The position numbers were made by a program, and so were the translations under genes. From Pyramidobacter sp. C12-8 (GTDB taxonomy: Bacteria > Synergistota > Synergistia > Synergistales > Dethiosulfovibrionaceae), in contig NZ_MUHX01000030.1 in assembly GCF_002007215.1 (NCBI RefSeq), positions 1 to 35,175 of the forward strand: a DNA stretch of 35,175 bases, in the 5' to 3' direction. Position 1 is the first letter of the stretch. The number at the start of each line of letters is the position of its first letter. The notes beneath the pieces are model-generated. The model had not been told where the DNA came from. It searched no databases and worked only from the letters and a program-made list of their open reading frames with translations. This document shows positions 13,420-20,875 of the stretch, piece by piece.

Positions 13420-13447
13420 TTGATATTTTTCTCGTTGGTTGTAAAAT
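13420..13447 (+). promoter_or_regulatory. Promoter of the riboswitch-grdXEB operon
   Basis: TTGATA (13420-13425), 16-bp spacer, TAAAAT (13442-13447). Transcription would begin near 13454, about 10 nt before the glycine aptamer. Confidence 0.75.
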
Positions 13448-13463
13448 GAACCTGGCGAGAGAA

Positions 13464-13580
13464 ATTCGGGAGAGAGATTCCGACCTGTTTTGTGAGCGTC
13501 GGACGCCGAAGGGGCAACGCAAAACGTTTTTTCATTGCGGAAACTCTCAGGCACAAAGGATCCCGAGCGGACGCCGCTCT
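13464..13580 (+). ncRNA. Glycine riboswitch (single aptamer)
   Basis: The conserved core is clear: GGGAGAGA (13468-13475), GCCGAAGGGGCAA (13505-13517) and GAAACTCTCAGG (13540-13551) followed by CACAAAGGAT. P1 pairs 13465-13471 with 13561-13567. Only one aptamer is recognisable. Glycine riboswitches normally raise expression of glycine catabolism genes when glycine is bound, and the next genes here encode glycine reductase. The 3' strand of P1 shares bases with a hairpin GAGCGG-ACG-CCGCTC (13565-13579), a possible switching element. No terminator is visible before grdX, which suggests translational control. Confidence 0.92.
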
Positions 13581-13636
13581 GAATATACGTGCGAATCGTA
13601 CGACAGAGACTCATGACCACCAGAGAGGTGAGCGTG

Positions 13637-14026
13637 ATGTCCTGTCGCTTTATTTTGCTTACGAACAACCCGCGCTACAAGGACCGCGCCGATTTGCCCG
13701 TGCAGTTCGTCGACGGCGCCGGGAGAGACGTCATCGCAGCCGGGCGCGACCTGATCCACAAGGGATGGGTTCTGCAGAACCATCCGCTGTACGGCAACTT
13801 TCGTCCGCATCAGCAGCCCTTTCGCACGTTGTTGCTCAAAAAAGACGAAAAATCGGGCTTCGACGAATACGGCCTCAACCTGATCGAAGAGGCAGGGCTC
13901 GTCTACGCGAACGATCCCCACCCGCTGACTCCGGCGCAGACGCCGCCCCGGATGTCGGCCGACTGTTCCGAGATCGACTTCGAGCTGATGAAGGAGACGC
14001 TTCTCAAGAACGATCTGATCCGCTAG
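13637..14026 (+). CDS. grdX: GrdX family protein
   Basis: A 129-residue protein starting MSCRFILLTNNPRYKD. GrdX proteins are small proteins of unknown function found at the head of glycine, sarcosine or betaine reductase operons. The N-terminal ILLTNNP, the central GRDLIHKGWVLQNHPLYGN and HQQPFRTLLL fit that family. ATG 13637 is preceded by GAGAGGTG (13623-13630). Longer in-frame readings from GTG 13589 run back into the riboswitch leader and are unlikely. It is the first gene after the glycine riboswitch and is followed by grdE after a 157-bp spacer with two hairpins. Confidence 0.88.
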   Translation: MSCRFILLTNNPRYKDRADLPVQFVDGAGRDVIAAGRDLIHKGWVLQNHPLYGNFRPHQQPFRTLLLKKDEKSGFDEYGLNLIEEAGLVYANDPHPLTPAQTPPRMSADCSEIDFELMKETLLKNDLIR

Positions 14027-14116
14027 CGTTTTATCCGGGCACGGAGCGGTTCCCTCCGCTGGGCAGAGCGTGGAATCTCTTCTGGCCATGATCTAACGAT
14101 ACAGGTACCGCGCGCC

Positions 14117-14154
14117 GCCGGATTTTTCCGGCATCAGTGCCCCGACGAGGGGCA
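14117..14154 (+). promoter_or_regulatory. Tandem hairpins in the grdX-grdE spacer
   Basis: GCCGGA-TTTT-TCCGGC (14117-14132) and TGCCCC-GACGA-GGGGCA (14138-14154) are perfect, adjacent stem-loops ending 16 nt before the grdE ribosome-binding site. No T-run follows, so they look like processing or stabilising elements rather than terminators. Confidence 0.5.
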
Positions 14155-14183
14155 TGGGTAACATTCAGAAGGGAGGAGTTATC

Positions 14184-15476
14184 TTGAAGCTTGAACTCCA
14201 TAAGGTAAAGATTGACAAGATCGCGTTTGGGGACGAATTCTCCGTCAAAGGCGGAGTGCTCACCATCAACAAGAAGGCCATCATCGACCATCTGATGGAT
14301 GACGATCGTCTCGCCAGTGTCGATGTGGAACTGGCCCATCCGGGCGAAAAGACCCGCATCATGCCCGTGAAGGACGTTGTCGAGCCCCGCTGCAAGATCG
14401 AGGGCACCAATGAGGTGTTCCCCGGCATGATCGGCGACGTCGACACCGTCGGGGAAGGTTCCACTCTGGTCCTCGACGGCGCCGCCGTGGTCACCACCGG
14501 CCGTCTCGTCGCCCCGCAGGAAGGCATCGTCGACATGTCCGGCCCCGGCGCCGAGCTGACGCCGTTCTCCAAGACCAAGAACATCGTTCTGGTCCTGAAT
14601 CCCGTCGAGGGGCTCGAGAACCACAACCGCGAGACGAGCTGCCGCATGGCCGGCCTGAAGGCCGCCGTCTTCATCGCCCAGCAGATCAAGAAGGCCGGAT
14701 TCAAGGCCGACAAGGTCGAGACGTTCGAGGCTCCCTGCTACAAGGACGCCCTGGCCGCCTATCCCGGACTGCCCAAGGTCGCCTACATCTACATGCTGCA
14801 GACCCAGGGACTGCTTCACGACACCTACGTCTACGGCGTCGACGCCAAGAAGATCATCCCCTCGGTGATCAACGCCACCGAAGTCATGGACGGCGCCATC
14901 TGCTCCGGCAACTGCGTGTCCGCCTGCGACAAGAACAGCACTTACGTGCATCTGAACAACCCCATCATCAAGAGCCTTTACGAGCACCACGGCAAGGATC
15001 TGAACTTCATCGGCGTCGTCATCACCAACGAGAACGTGACGCTGGCCGACAAGAAGCGCAGCAGCTCCTACGCCGTCAAGCTGGCCCAGACTCTTGGCGC
15101 CGACGCGGCCGTCATTTCCGAGGAAGGCTTCGGCAACCCCGACGCCGACCTGGTCATGAACTGCTGGAAGTGCGAGCGCAAGGGCATCAAGACGGTCCTC
15201 GTCACCGACGAGTACGCCAACCGCGACGGCGCCTCCCAGTCTCTGGCCGACACCTGCCCCGAAGGCGACGCCTGCGTCACCGCCGGCAACGCCAACGCTA
15301 CGATCACCCTGCCTCCGATGGACAAGGTCATCGGCGACATCCAGTTTGCCGACGTCATGGCCGGCGGTTTCTTCGGCTCGCTGAAGAAGGACGGCAGCAT
15401 CTTCGCCGAGATCCAGATCATCACCGGCGCCACCAGCGAAGTTGGCTTCACCAAGCTGGGCGCTTACACGATCTAG
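14184..15476 (+). CDS. grdE: Glycine/sarcosine/betaine reductase component B, pyruvoyl-forming subunit
   Basis: A 430-residue proprotein. In this family the chain is cut between Asn and Cys and the Cys becomes a pyruvoyl group that forms a Schiff base with the amino-acid substrate. The cleavage motif is visible as SGNCVSACDKN with Asn243-Cys244. Other conserved parts are PVEGLENHNRETSCRMAGLK and the C-terminal EIQIITGATSEVGFTKLGAY. The start is TTG 14184, preceded by GGGAGGAG (14171-14178). An ATG at 14154 lies upstream of that site and adds a non-homologous extension. The substrate (glycine versus sarcosine or betaine) is not proven by sequence, but the upstream glycine riboswitch favours glycine. 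Confidence 0.93.
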   Translation: MKLELHKVKIDKIAFGDEFSVKGGVLTINKKAIIDHLMDDDRLASVDVELAHPGEKTRIMPVKDVVEPRCKIEGTNEVFPGMIGDVDTVGEGSTLVLDGAAVVTTGRLVAPQEGIVDMSGPGAELTPFSKTKNIVLVLNPVEGLENHNRETSCRMAGLKAAVFIAQQIKKAGFKADKVETFEAPCYKDALAAYPGLPKVAYIYMLQTQGLLHDTYVYGVDAKKIIPSVINATEVMDGAICSGNCVSACDKNSTYVHLNNPIIKSLYEHHGKDLNFIGVVITNENVTLADKKRSSSYAVKLAQTLGADAAVISEEGFGNPDADLVMNCWKCERKGIKTVLVTDEYANRDGASQSLADTCPEGDACVTAGNANATITLPPMDKVIGDIQFADVMAGGFFGSLKKDGSIFAEIQIITGATSEVGFTKLGAYTI

Positions 15477-15536
15477 TTCGCGGCCAAGACGCGCGAATCC
15501 CTTTTTCCAAGGACAGACTCTTAAGGAGGGGAACTT

Positions 15537-16847
15537 ATGACTTATAAAGTGGTTCACTATATCAACCAGTTCTTCGCCGGCATCGGCGGAGAAGAGAAGG
15601 CCGACATCGCGCCCGAAGTGCGCGAAGGCATCGTCGGTCCCGGTCTGGCCCTGAAGAACGCTTTCAAGGGCGAGGCCGATATCGTTGCCACCATCATCTG
15701 CGGCGACTCCTACTTCGCCGAGAACATGGACGCCGCTTCCGACTTCGTGGTCGAGGCCGTGAAGAAATACGGCGCCGACGGCTTCGTCGCCGGTCCCGCT
15801 TTCAACGCCGGCCGCTACGGCACCGCCTGCGGCGCCGTCTGCAAGGCCGTGGGCGAGAAGCTCGAGATTCCCACCGTTTCCGCCATGTACGTCGAGAACC
15901 CCGGCGTCGACCTGTACAAGAAGTACACCTACATCGTCAGCGCCGCCGACAGCGCCCGCGGACTGGGCAAGGCCGTGCCCGCCATGGCCAGCATCATCCT
16001 GCGCCAGATGAAGGGCGAAAAGCTCGGCACCCCGGCCGCCGAAGGCTACATCGAGCGCGGCGTGCGCGTCAACAAATTCTACGACGAAGTCGGCGCCGAA
16101 CGCGCCGTGAAGATGCTGATCAGCAAGCTCAAGGGCGAGAAGTTCGAGACCGAGTACAAGATGCCCGTGTTCGACCGCGTCGAGCCCCGGCCGGCTCTCA
16201 AGGACGTCAGCAAGGCCACGATCGCCCTCGTCACTTCCGGCGGCATCGTGCCCTTCGGCAATCCCGACCACATCGCCGCTTCCAGCGCCCAGAACTACGG
16301 CGAGTACAACATCGCCGGCGTCGAGGACCTGAAGCAGGGCGAGTATCAGACCGCTCACGGCGGTTACGATCAGACCTACGCCAACGAGGATCCCGACCGC
16401 GTGCTGCCCGTCGACGTGATGCGCAAGCTGGAGAAGGAACACAAGATCGGCAAGCTCTACGATTATTTCTACGCCACCGTCGGCAACGGCACCGGCGTCG
16501 CCAACGCCAAGCGCTTCGGCACGGAAATCGGCAAGAAGCTGCACGGCAAGGTCGACGCGGTCATCCTCACCTCCACCTGAGGCACCTGTACTCGTTGCGG
16601 TGCAACGATGGTCAAGGCTATTGAAGAGAATGCCGACGTCCCCGTGGTCCATATGCTGACGATCGTGCCGATCTCCCTGAGCGTCGGCGCCAACCGTCTG
16701 ATCCCCACGGTCGCCATTCCTCACCCCCTCGGCAACCCCGCGCTGAAGCCCGAGGAGGAGTTCGCGCTTCGTTACCGTCTGGTCACCCGCGCCCTCAAGG
16801 CCCTGCAGACCCCGGTGACCGAGCAGACCGTTTTCACGGAGGACTAA
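15537..16847 (+). CDS. grdB: Glycine reductase component B, selenoprotein subunit (UGA = Sec348)
   Basis: A 436-residue selenoprotein. An in-frame TGA at 16578-16580 interrupts the frame after AVILTST, and the sequence continues without a break as GTCTRCGATMVKAIEEN to the TAA at 16845. STU-GTCTRCGATMVK is the known selenocysteine site of GrdB, so the TGA is decoded, not a stop. Sec348 attacks the substrate imine made on GrdE, giving a carboxymethyl-selenoether passed to protein A. AAGGAGGGG (15523-15530) precedes ATG 15537. The C-terminal VVHMLTIVPISLSVGANRLI and AIPHPLGNPAL are typical. Automated callers will split it into a 347-residue protein and an orphan fragment starting near 16608. Confidence 0.96.
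16578..16610 (+). promoter_or_regulatory. Bacterial SECIS element of grdB
   Basis: Directly after the UGA a stem CGTTGC/GCAACG (16593-16598 with 16602-16607) encloses the loop GGT. The loop begins 18 nt after the UGA. This is the same distance, as I recall it, as in the E. coli fdhF SECIS, whose loop is GGUC. It should recruit SelB with Sec-tRNA. Confidence 0.8.
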
Positions 16848-16882
16848 GCGCCTCTCGACGGTTAGAGAGATATTCGAAACCT

Positions 16883-16920
16883 AAAAAAGGACGCCTTTTT
16901 GCGAAGGCGTCCTTTTTTTT
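16883..16920 (+). terminator. Intrinsic terminator after grdB
   Basis: AAAAAAGGACGCCTT (16883-16897) pairs with 16904-16918 and ends in a long T-run. It closes the grdX-grdE-grdB operon. Confidence 0.94.
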
Positions 16921-16988
16921 ATGAGCGAATATGGATATAATATGAAAAAGATCGGAGATTTTGATTTTCTGAAGAAGGGGTGCGAAAG

Positions 16989-18050
16989 TTGAAAGACCTG
17001 AAGATTTTAACAGGCTGTGTCGCCGTGCTGACGGTGATCGCCGTGGGGGTCGTCCTGCAGGCGGCGCAGAATGTCTTTCTGCCTCTGGTCATCGCCTGGA
17101 TCATTTCATATATCATGGCGCCGGGAGTGCGTTTCATGACTCGTCTGAAAGTGCCGGTCGAAATCACTACGTTCCTGCTGCTGGCGCTGCTGCTGTACAT
17201 CACGTCGCAGGCGGGCAGCTTCCTGAGCCAGCTGTTCGTCGGTTCGACCGACAAGTTCATGAACTATTACGAACAGCTCGTCGCCATCTGGAACCAGTTC
17301 TCGGCCAAATACAACATCACCGCCACCTACCTGCGGGGCGTGGACTGGGGCGGGGCGCTGCGTTCCTATATCATCGCGCTGTCGGGGTCGATCGTCACGA
17401 TCCTGTCCAAAACGGTGATGGTGATCGTCTTTCTGATGTTCATCCTCTTCGGCAGTCCCTACGTGGAGTATAAAATGCGCAAGGCGTTTCCGCAGAAGAG
17501 CGGACAGGTCATGAACATCCTCGATTCGATCTCGACGCAGATCGGCCGTTTCCTTTCGGTGATGACGCTGATCAGCGGCGCGACGGGGATCCTGATCTGG
17601 CTGGGGCTGAGCTGGATCGGCGTCGATTTCGCACCGACGTGGGGCGTGCTGGCGTTCTTCCTGAACTTCATTCCCACGGTCGGTTCGATCGTCGCTTCGG
17701 TGCCGCCGATCCTGATTTCGATCGTACAGTTTTATCCTGCGGCGGCCGGCGCTGTGTTCGGCATCCCGCCGCAGGTCTTCATGACGATCGGCGTGATTCT
17801 GTCGGTACAGGTGACGATCGGCAACATCATCACGCCCAAGGTGATGGGCGACAGCATGAATCTCAGTCCGGTCATGATCCTGGTTTCGCTGCTGCTCTGG
17901 GGCTGGCTCTGGGGCGTGGCGGGGGCGCTGCTTTCCATGCCGATCGCCGGTATCATCAAGATCATCTGCGACAACGTCGACCAGTTGAAGATGGTCGGCG
18001 TGCTGATGAGTTCCGGGCAGTCGTTCGAGAAGGAATTCAAGAACGAATAG
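16989..18050 (+). CDS. AI-2E family transporter (UPF0118/PerM-like)
   Basis: A 353-residue inner-membrane protein with about seven or eight hydrophobic spans in the usual arrangement. Two spans come at the N-terminus (ILTGCVAVLTVIAVGVVLQ and LPLVIAWIISYIMAPGV). A soluble central part follows, then a C-terminal cluster containing GVLAFFLNFIPTVGSIVASVPP and LSPVMILVSLLLWGWLWG, both family hallmarks. Members have been linked to autoinducer-2 export or Na+/H+ antiport, but the substrate here is unknown. TTG 16989 lies 8 nt after AAGGGG (16975-16980). GTG 16980 overlaps that site and would add three residues. TATAAT at 16936-16941 is a probable -10, just past the grdB terminator. Confidence 0.88.
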   Translation: MKDLKILTGCVAVLTVIAVGVVLQAAQNVFLPLVIAWIISYIMAPGVRFMTRLKVPVEITTFLLLALLLYITSQAGSFLSQLFVGSTDKFMNYYEQLVAIWNQFSAKYNITATYLRGVDWGGALRSYIIALSGSIVTILSKTVMVIVFLMFILFGSPYVEYKMRKAFPQKSGQVMNILDSISTQIGRFLSVMTLISGATGILIWLGLSWIGVDFAPTWGVLAFFLNFIPTVGSIVASVPPILISIVQFYPAAAGAVFGIPPQVFMTIGVILSVQVTIGNIITPKVMGDSMNLSPVMILVSLLLWGWLWGVAGALLSMPIAGIIKIICDNVDQLKMVGVLMSSGQSFEKEFKNE

Positions 18051-18141
18051 CGTTCCGCCGGTGAAACGGCGTATGGATTCCCGGCGGTGAAAAAGGGCGG
18101 CGGCGTTTTTTCGAGAGGATTGAGAAAGGGGGTGGGTATGG

Positions 18142-18786
18142 ATGAAATGGAGCGGGATCTTCACGGGGAAGAGGACACCGGACGAAAAAGCCCCCATGGA
18201 TTTTTCCGCGGAGACCGCGGTGGTCGGCGAGAAAACGGCGGTTCCCGCCGACGGCGAAGTCGGCTGCCGGGCTGCCGAGACCGAAGCGGAAGGCCGCGGC
18301 GGCGCGGCGGAGAATAAAACGGTCCCTGCCGCGCCGGAGCTCCCTCTTTGCGACGTGACGGTGCGCATGCGCATCAACGATACGGGCGACGTCGCCAAAG
18401 CGGCGCTTTATCTGGCGCTTTCGGACGGGATCGGCGAAGAGCGCCGCATCAAGGAAGCGCTGAGCGCCTGCGGGTGGCGCGGCGTGGCCACCGAAGTGGG
18501 CGGCATTTCCGGCGAGCTTGCCGCGAAGGCCAGCCGTGCTCTGGTCGGCGCGGCGCTGAACAGCGGAGTCGTGCGCAAGGACGGCGCGGAGATGCACGCG
18601 CTCATGCACGCGGCGCAGGAAGCCTTCAAATCTTTCATTCCCTGCGGCCTGCTCGAAACGAGCGTCGGCGCCAAGATCGCCATCGTGCGCAATGCTCAAT
18701 GGCTGGCCGTGGCCGTCGCCGGCGATGCGGCCTTTCATGCCATCGCCCACCACGAGCGCGTCAGCGTCGGCGTCATGCACATTTGA
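18142..18786 (+). CDS. HutP-family RNA-binding regulator with N-terminal extension
   Basis: The 214-residue product has two parts. Residues 1-70 are low-complexity, rich in Ala, Glu and Gly, and not recognised. From about residue 70 (DVTVRMRINDTGDVAKAALYLAL) to the end it resembles HutP, the histidine- and Mg2+-dependent antiterminator of B. subtilis hut, which is about 150 residues long. Shared features are ATEVGGISG, the EMHALMHAAQEAF segment that corresponds to the metal- and ligand-binding ESHALYHATMEAL, KIAIVRNAQWLAVAVAG, and the C-terminal GVMHI against GINHI. AGGGGGTGG precedes ATG 18142. No hut genes are nearby, so its RNA target is unknown. It follows the AI-2E gene by 91 bp. Confidence 0.8.
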   Translation: MKWSGIFTGKRTPDEKAPMDFSAETAVVGEKTAVPADGEVGCRAAETEAEGRGGAAENKTVPAAPELPLCDVTVRMRINDTGDVAKAALYLALSDGIGEERRIKEALSACGWRGVATEVGGISGELAAKASRALVGAALNSGVVRKDGAEMHALMHAAQEAFKSFIPCGLLETSVGAKIAIVRNAQWLAVAVAGDAAFHAIAHHERVSVGVMHI

Positions 18787-18830
18787 GTCGTTTCGCGCGG
18801 TGCGGCCTCCGTGAGGAGACTTTTCAACTC

Positions 18831-18859
18831 TTGCGCGAAAGCTCAAGTTGTGTTAAATT
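18831..18859 (+). promoter_or_regulatory. Probable promoter of rpmE
   Basis: TTGCGC (18831-18836), 17-bp spacer, TAAATT (18854-18859). Moderate matches, correctly placed about 50 bp before the rpmE start. Confidence 0.5.
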
Positions 18860-18907
18860 CTACCAATGTAAATGGAAGATCTTTGTACGCTAGGAGGTGC
18901 ACAAAGT

Positions 18908-19141
18908 ATGAAAAAGGACATCCATCCCAATTACGTTGAATGCCAGGTAACCTGCGCCTGCGGCAACCATTTCGTGACCCGCGCCACGGTCCCGGAGATC
19001 AAGGTCGGCGTGTGTTCGGCCTGTCATCCCTTCTTCACGGGCAAGAAGAGCCGCGTCGTTTCCGAAGCCGGCCGCCTCGAGAAGTTCAACAGAAAGTACG
19101 CCGGCATGAACTACGGCCAGAGAGAAGAGAGTTCGGACTAA
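18908..19141 (+). CDS. rpmE: 50S ribosomal protein L31
   Basis: A 77-residue protein starting [20 protein letters not shown]. The cysteines in CACG and in [11 protein letters not shown] form the zinc site, so this is the zinc-containing L31 type. ATG 18908 follows AGGAGGTG (18892-18899). A longer reading from 18872 would run through that site. It has its own promoter and terminator. The order rpmE, then (after thyX) DUF1385-prfA-prmC is common in anaerobic bacteria. Confidence 0.95.
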   Translation: MKKDIHPNYVECQVTCACGNHFVTRATVPEIKVGVCSACHPFFTGKKSRVVSEAGRLEKFNRKYAGMNYGQREESSD

Positions 19142-19145
19142 AAAG

Positions 19146-19171
19146 ACGGGGCCTGCGCCCCGTTTTTTTTT
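19146..19171 (+). terminator. Intrinsic terminator after rpmE
   Basis: ACGGGGC (19146-19152) and GCCCCGT (19157-19163) around CTGC, followed by nine T. Confidence 0.93.
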
Positions 19172-19268
19172 CAACTGCGTTTTGCGCCCCGCCGGGGCGT
19201 TGCCGCATAAATATGCCGGGCGTTCGAGCATCCGTTTCGTGCCCGGCGTTCAAAGGAGGTTTTGAACG

Positions 19269-19913
19269 ATGGAGATCAAAATTATCAACAAGACGCCCGA
19301 TTTCCTGCGCACGATCTGGACGGCCGGACGCACCTGCCACAGCACCATGGCGCCGCAGGAGCTTTTCGAACTCGACGAGAGCGAGGGCAAAATGCTCAAG
19401 CTGGTGAACTTTCTGCTGAAAGCCCGCCATCTCAGCACGCTGGAGCACTGCTCCGTGACCTACGCCGTGGCGGGCGTGTCGCGCACGCTGCTGGCGCAGT
19501 ACAGCCGCCACCGCATCGGCGTTTCCCTGTCGGTGCAGAGTCAGCGTTACGTCTCCGAAGGCACGGAGAAGCGCGGGCAGACGTTCGAGTACGTCACGCC
19601 GCCCACGATCGCCGCCGATCCGGCGAGACTGTCCGCTTACCAGGCCGCCATGGCCGCCGCTCAGAAGGGCTACGACGAACTGGTCGCCGCCGGCGCGCCC
19701 ATGGAAGACGCGCGCTTCGCGCTGCCCGGCGGCATCTGCACGAACTTCGTCACCACGCTGAACCTGCGTTCGCTGCTCGACATCTACGAAAAGCGCGTGC
19801 TCGTCTCCGGCGCGCAGTGGGAAGTGCGCGAGATGGTGCGCCGCATGGCCGAACTGCTGGTGGAGAAGGAACCGTGGCTGGCCGGCGTTTTCGAAGGAGT
19901 CTCGCCAAAGTGA
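19269..19913 (+). CDS. thyX: Flavin-dependent thymidylate synthase ThyX
   Basis: A 214-residue enzyme that makes dTMP from dUMP using FAD, NADPH and methylene-tetrahydrofolate. The signature lies at residues 80-94: RHRIGVSLSVQSQRY. The usual motif is RHR-x7-S; here eight residues separate RHR from the Ser of SQRY, a spacing I believe occurs in one ThyX subgroup. LSTLEHCSVTYAVAGVSRTLLAQ (the ExxxF/H region before it) and the C-terminal NLRSLLDIYEKR also fit. AAAGGAGG (19251-19258) precedes the ATG. Its stop overlaps the next start (GTGA), so it is coupled to the DUF1385 gene. Confidence 0.95.
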   Translation: MEIKIINKTPDFLRTIWTAGRTCHSTMAPQELFELDESEGKMLKLVNFLLKARHLSTLEHCSVTYAVAGVSRTLLAQYSRHRIGVSLSVQSQRYVSEGTEKRGQTFEYVTPPTIAADPARLSAYQAAMAAAQKGYDELVAAGAPMEDARFALPGGICTNFVTTLNLRSLLDIYEKRVLVSGAQWEVREMVRRMAELLVEKEPWLAGVFEGVSPK

Positions 19914-20875
19914 CCTTTTCCGCGGCGAAAAAATTTTCCGCGGCGCTGACCGCCTCGCTGGCGGCCCTTGCCGCGGAAACGGAGGACGGACGTCCCGCTC
20001 CCATGCCCGTGGGCGGGCAAGCCGTCATCGAAGGCGTGCTCATGAAGGGCTACACCCGCTGGGGATTGGCGGTGCGCCGCGCCGACGGCGAGATCGTCAC
20101 CGAGCACTGGCCCGCCAAAAACTGGAGCAAGACCGGCTGGGGCAAGATCCCCGTCGTCCGCGGTTTTCTCAACATGATCGAGATGCTGCGCGAAGGCTTC
20201 AGGGCCTTGTCCAAGTCCGCCAGCCTCTCCCTCGGCGAGGACGACGAGATGACGCCCCGCGACGTGTTTCTGACGGGACTCGTAGCGGCGATTATGGTGA
20301 TCGGGCTCTTCATCGTGCTGCCGGTTTACGCCGCCGACTGGATCCGCCGCGCCGCCGGATTGTCGGCCTGGAGCGGGCACCTGATCGAAGGCTGCGTGCG
20401 CGGAGGGGTGTTCGTCGCCTATCTGGGCATGATCGGCCTGTGGAAGGACATGGCCCGCGTGCTCGCTTACCACGGCGCCGAACACAAGACTATCAACGCC
20501 TACGAGTCCTGCCGCCCCATGACGGTGGAGTCCGTGAGCCGCTGCTCGCGCCTGCACCCCCGCTGCGGCACGTCGTTTCTGCTCATCGTCGTGATCGTCA
20601 GCATCGTCGTCTTTTCCCTGGCGGGCCCCGGCGGCATCGTCTGGCGCGTCGGCTCGCGCGTCTGCCTGATCCCCGTGGTCGTCGGCGTGTCCTACGAGTT
20701 CATCCGCGCCATGTCGCGGCTGGGGCGCGCCGGGCGCTGCGTCATGGCGCCGGCCATGTCGCTCCAGTATCTGACCACGAGAGAGCCGGGGGCCGATCAG
20801 GTGGAAGTGGGCATCCGCTCCCTCGAAGAAGCTCTCGATCTGAAATTCGATTCTGACCGCACGGAGGCCGTCTGA
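19910..20875 (+). CDS. DUF1385 (YqhQ-like) membrane protein
   Basis: A 321-residue protein of unknown function. The early GGQAVIEGVLMKGYTRWGLAVRR and the later RVLAYHGAEHKTINAYE and SRLHPRCGTSFLL are the conserved DUF1385 signatures. Four or five hydrophobic spans include LVAAIMVIGLFIVLPVYAA and LLIVVIVSIVVFSLAG. GTG 19910 overlaps the thyX stop and follows GGAG (19896-19899). A longer open frame upstream is only a shadow of thyX. It ends exactly where prfA starts (TGA then ATG). DUF1385 genes next to prfA-prmC are conserved in many Firmicutes-like and Synergistota genomes. Confidence 0.9.
   Translation: MTFSAAKKFSAALTASLAALAAETEDGRPAPMPVGGQAVIEGVLMKGYTRWGLAVRRADGEIVTEHWPAKNWSKTGWGKIPVVRGFLNMIEMLREGFRALSKSASLSLGEDDEMTPRDVFLTGLVAAIMVIGLFIVLPVYAADWIRRAAGLSAWSGHLIEGCVRGGVFVAYLGMIGLWKDMARVLAYHGAEHKTINAYESCRPMTVESVSRCSRLHPRCGTSFLLIVVIVSIVVFSLAGPGGIVWRVGSRVCLIPVVVGVSYEFIRAMSRLGRAGRCVMAPAMSLQYLTTREPGADQVEVGIRSLEEALDLKFDSDRTEAV

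Noticed and set aside
16578-16580. TGA in grdB taken as a stop codon or nonsense mutation
   Set aside because: Homology continues unbroken on both sides with the known GrdB selenocysteine motif, a SECIS-like hairpin follows, and the true end matches the family length.
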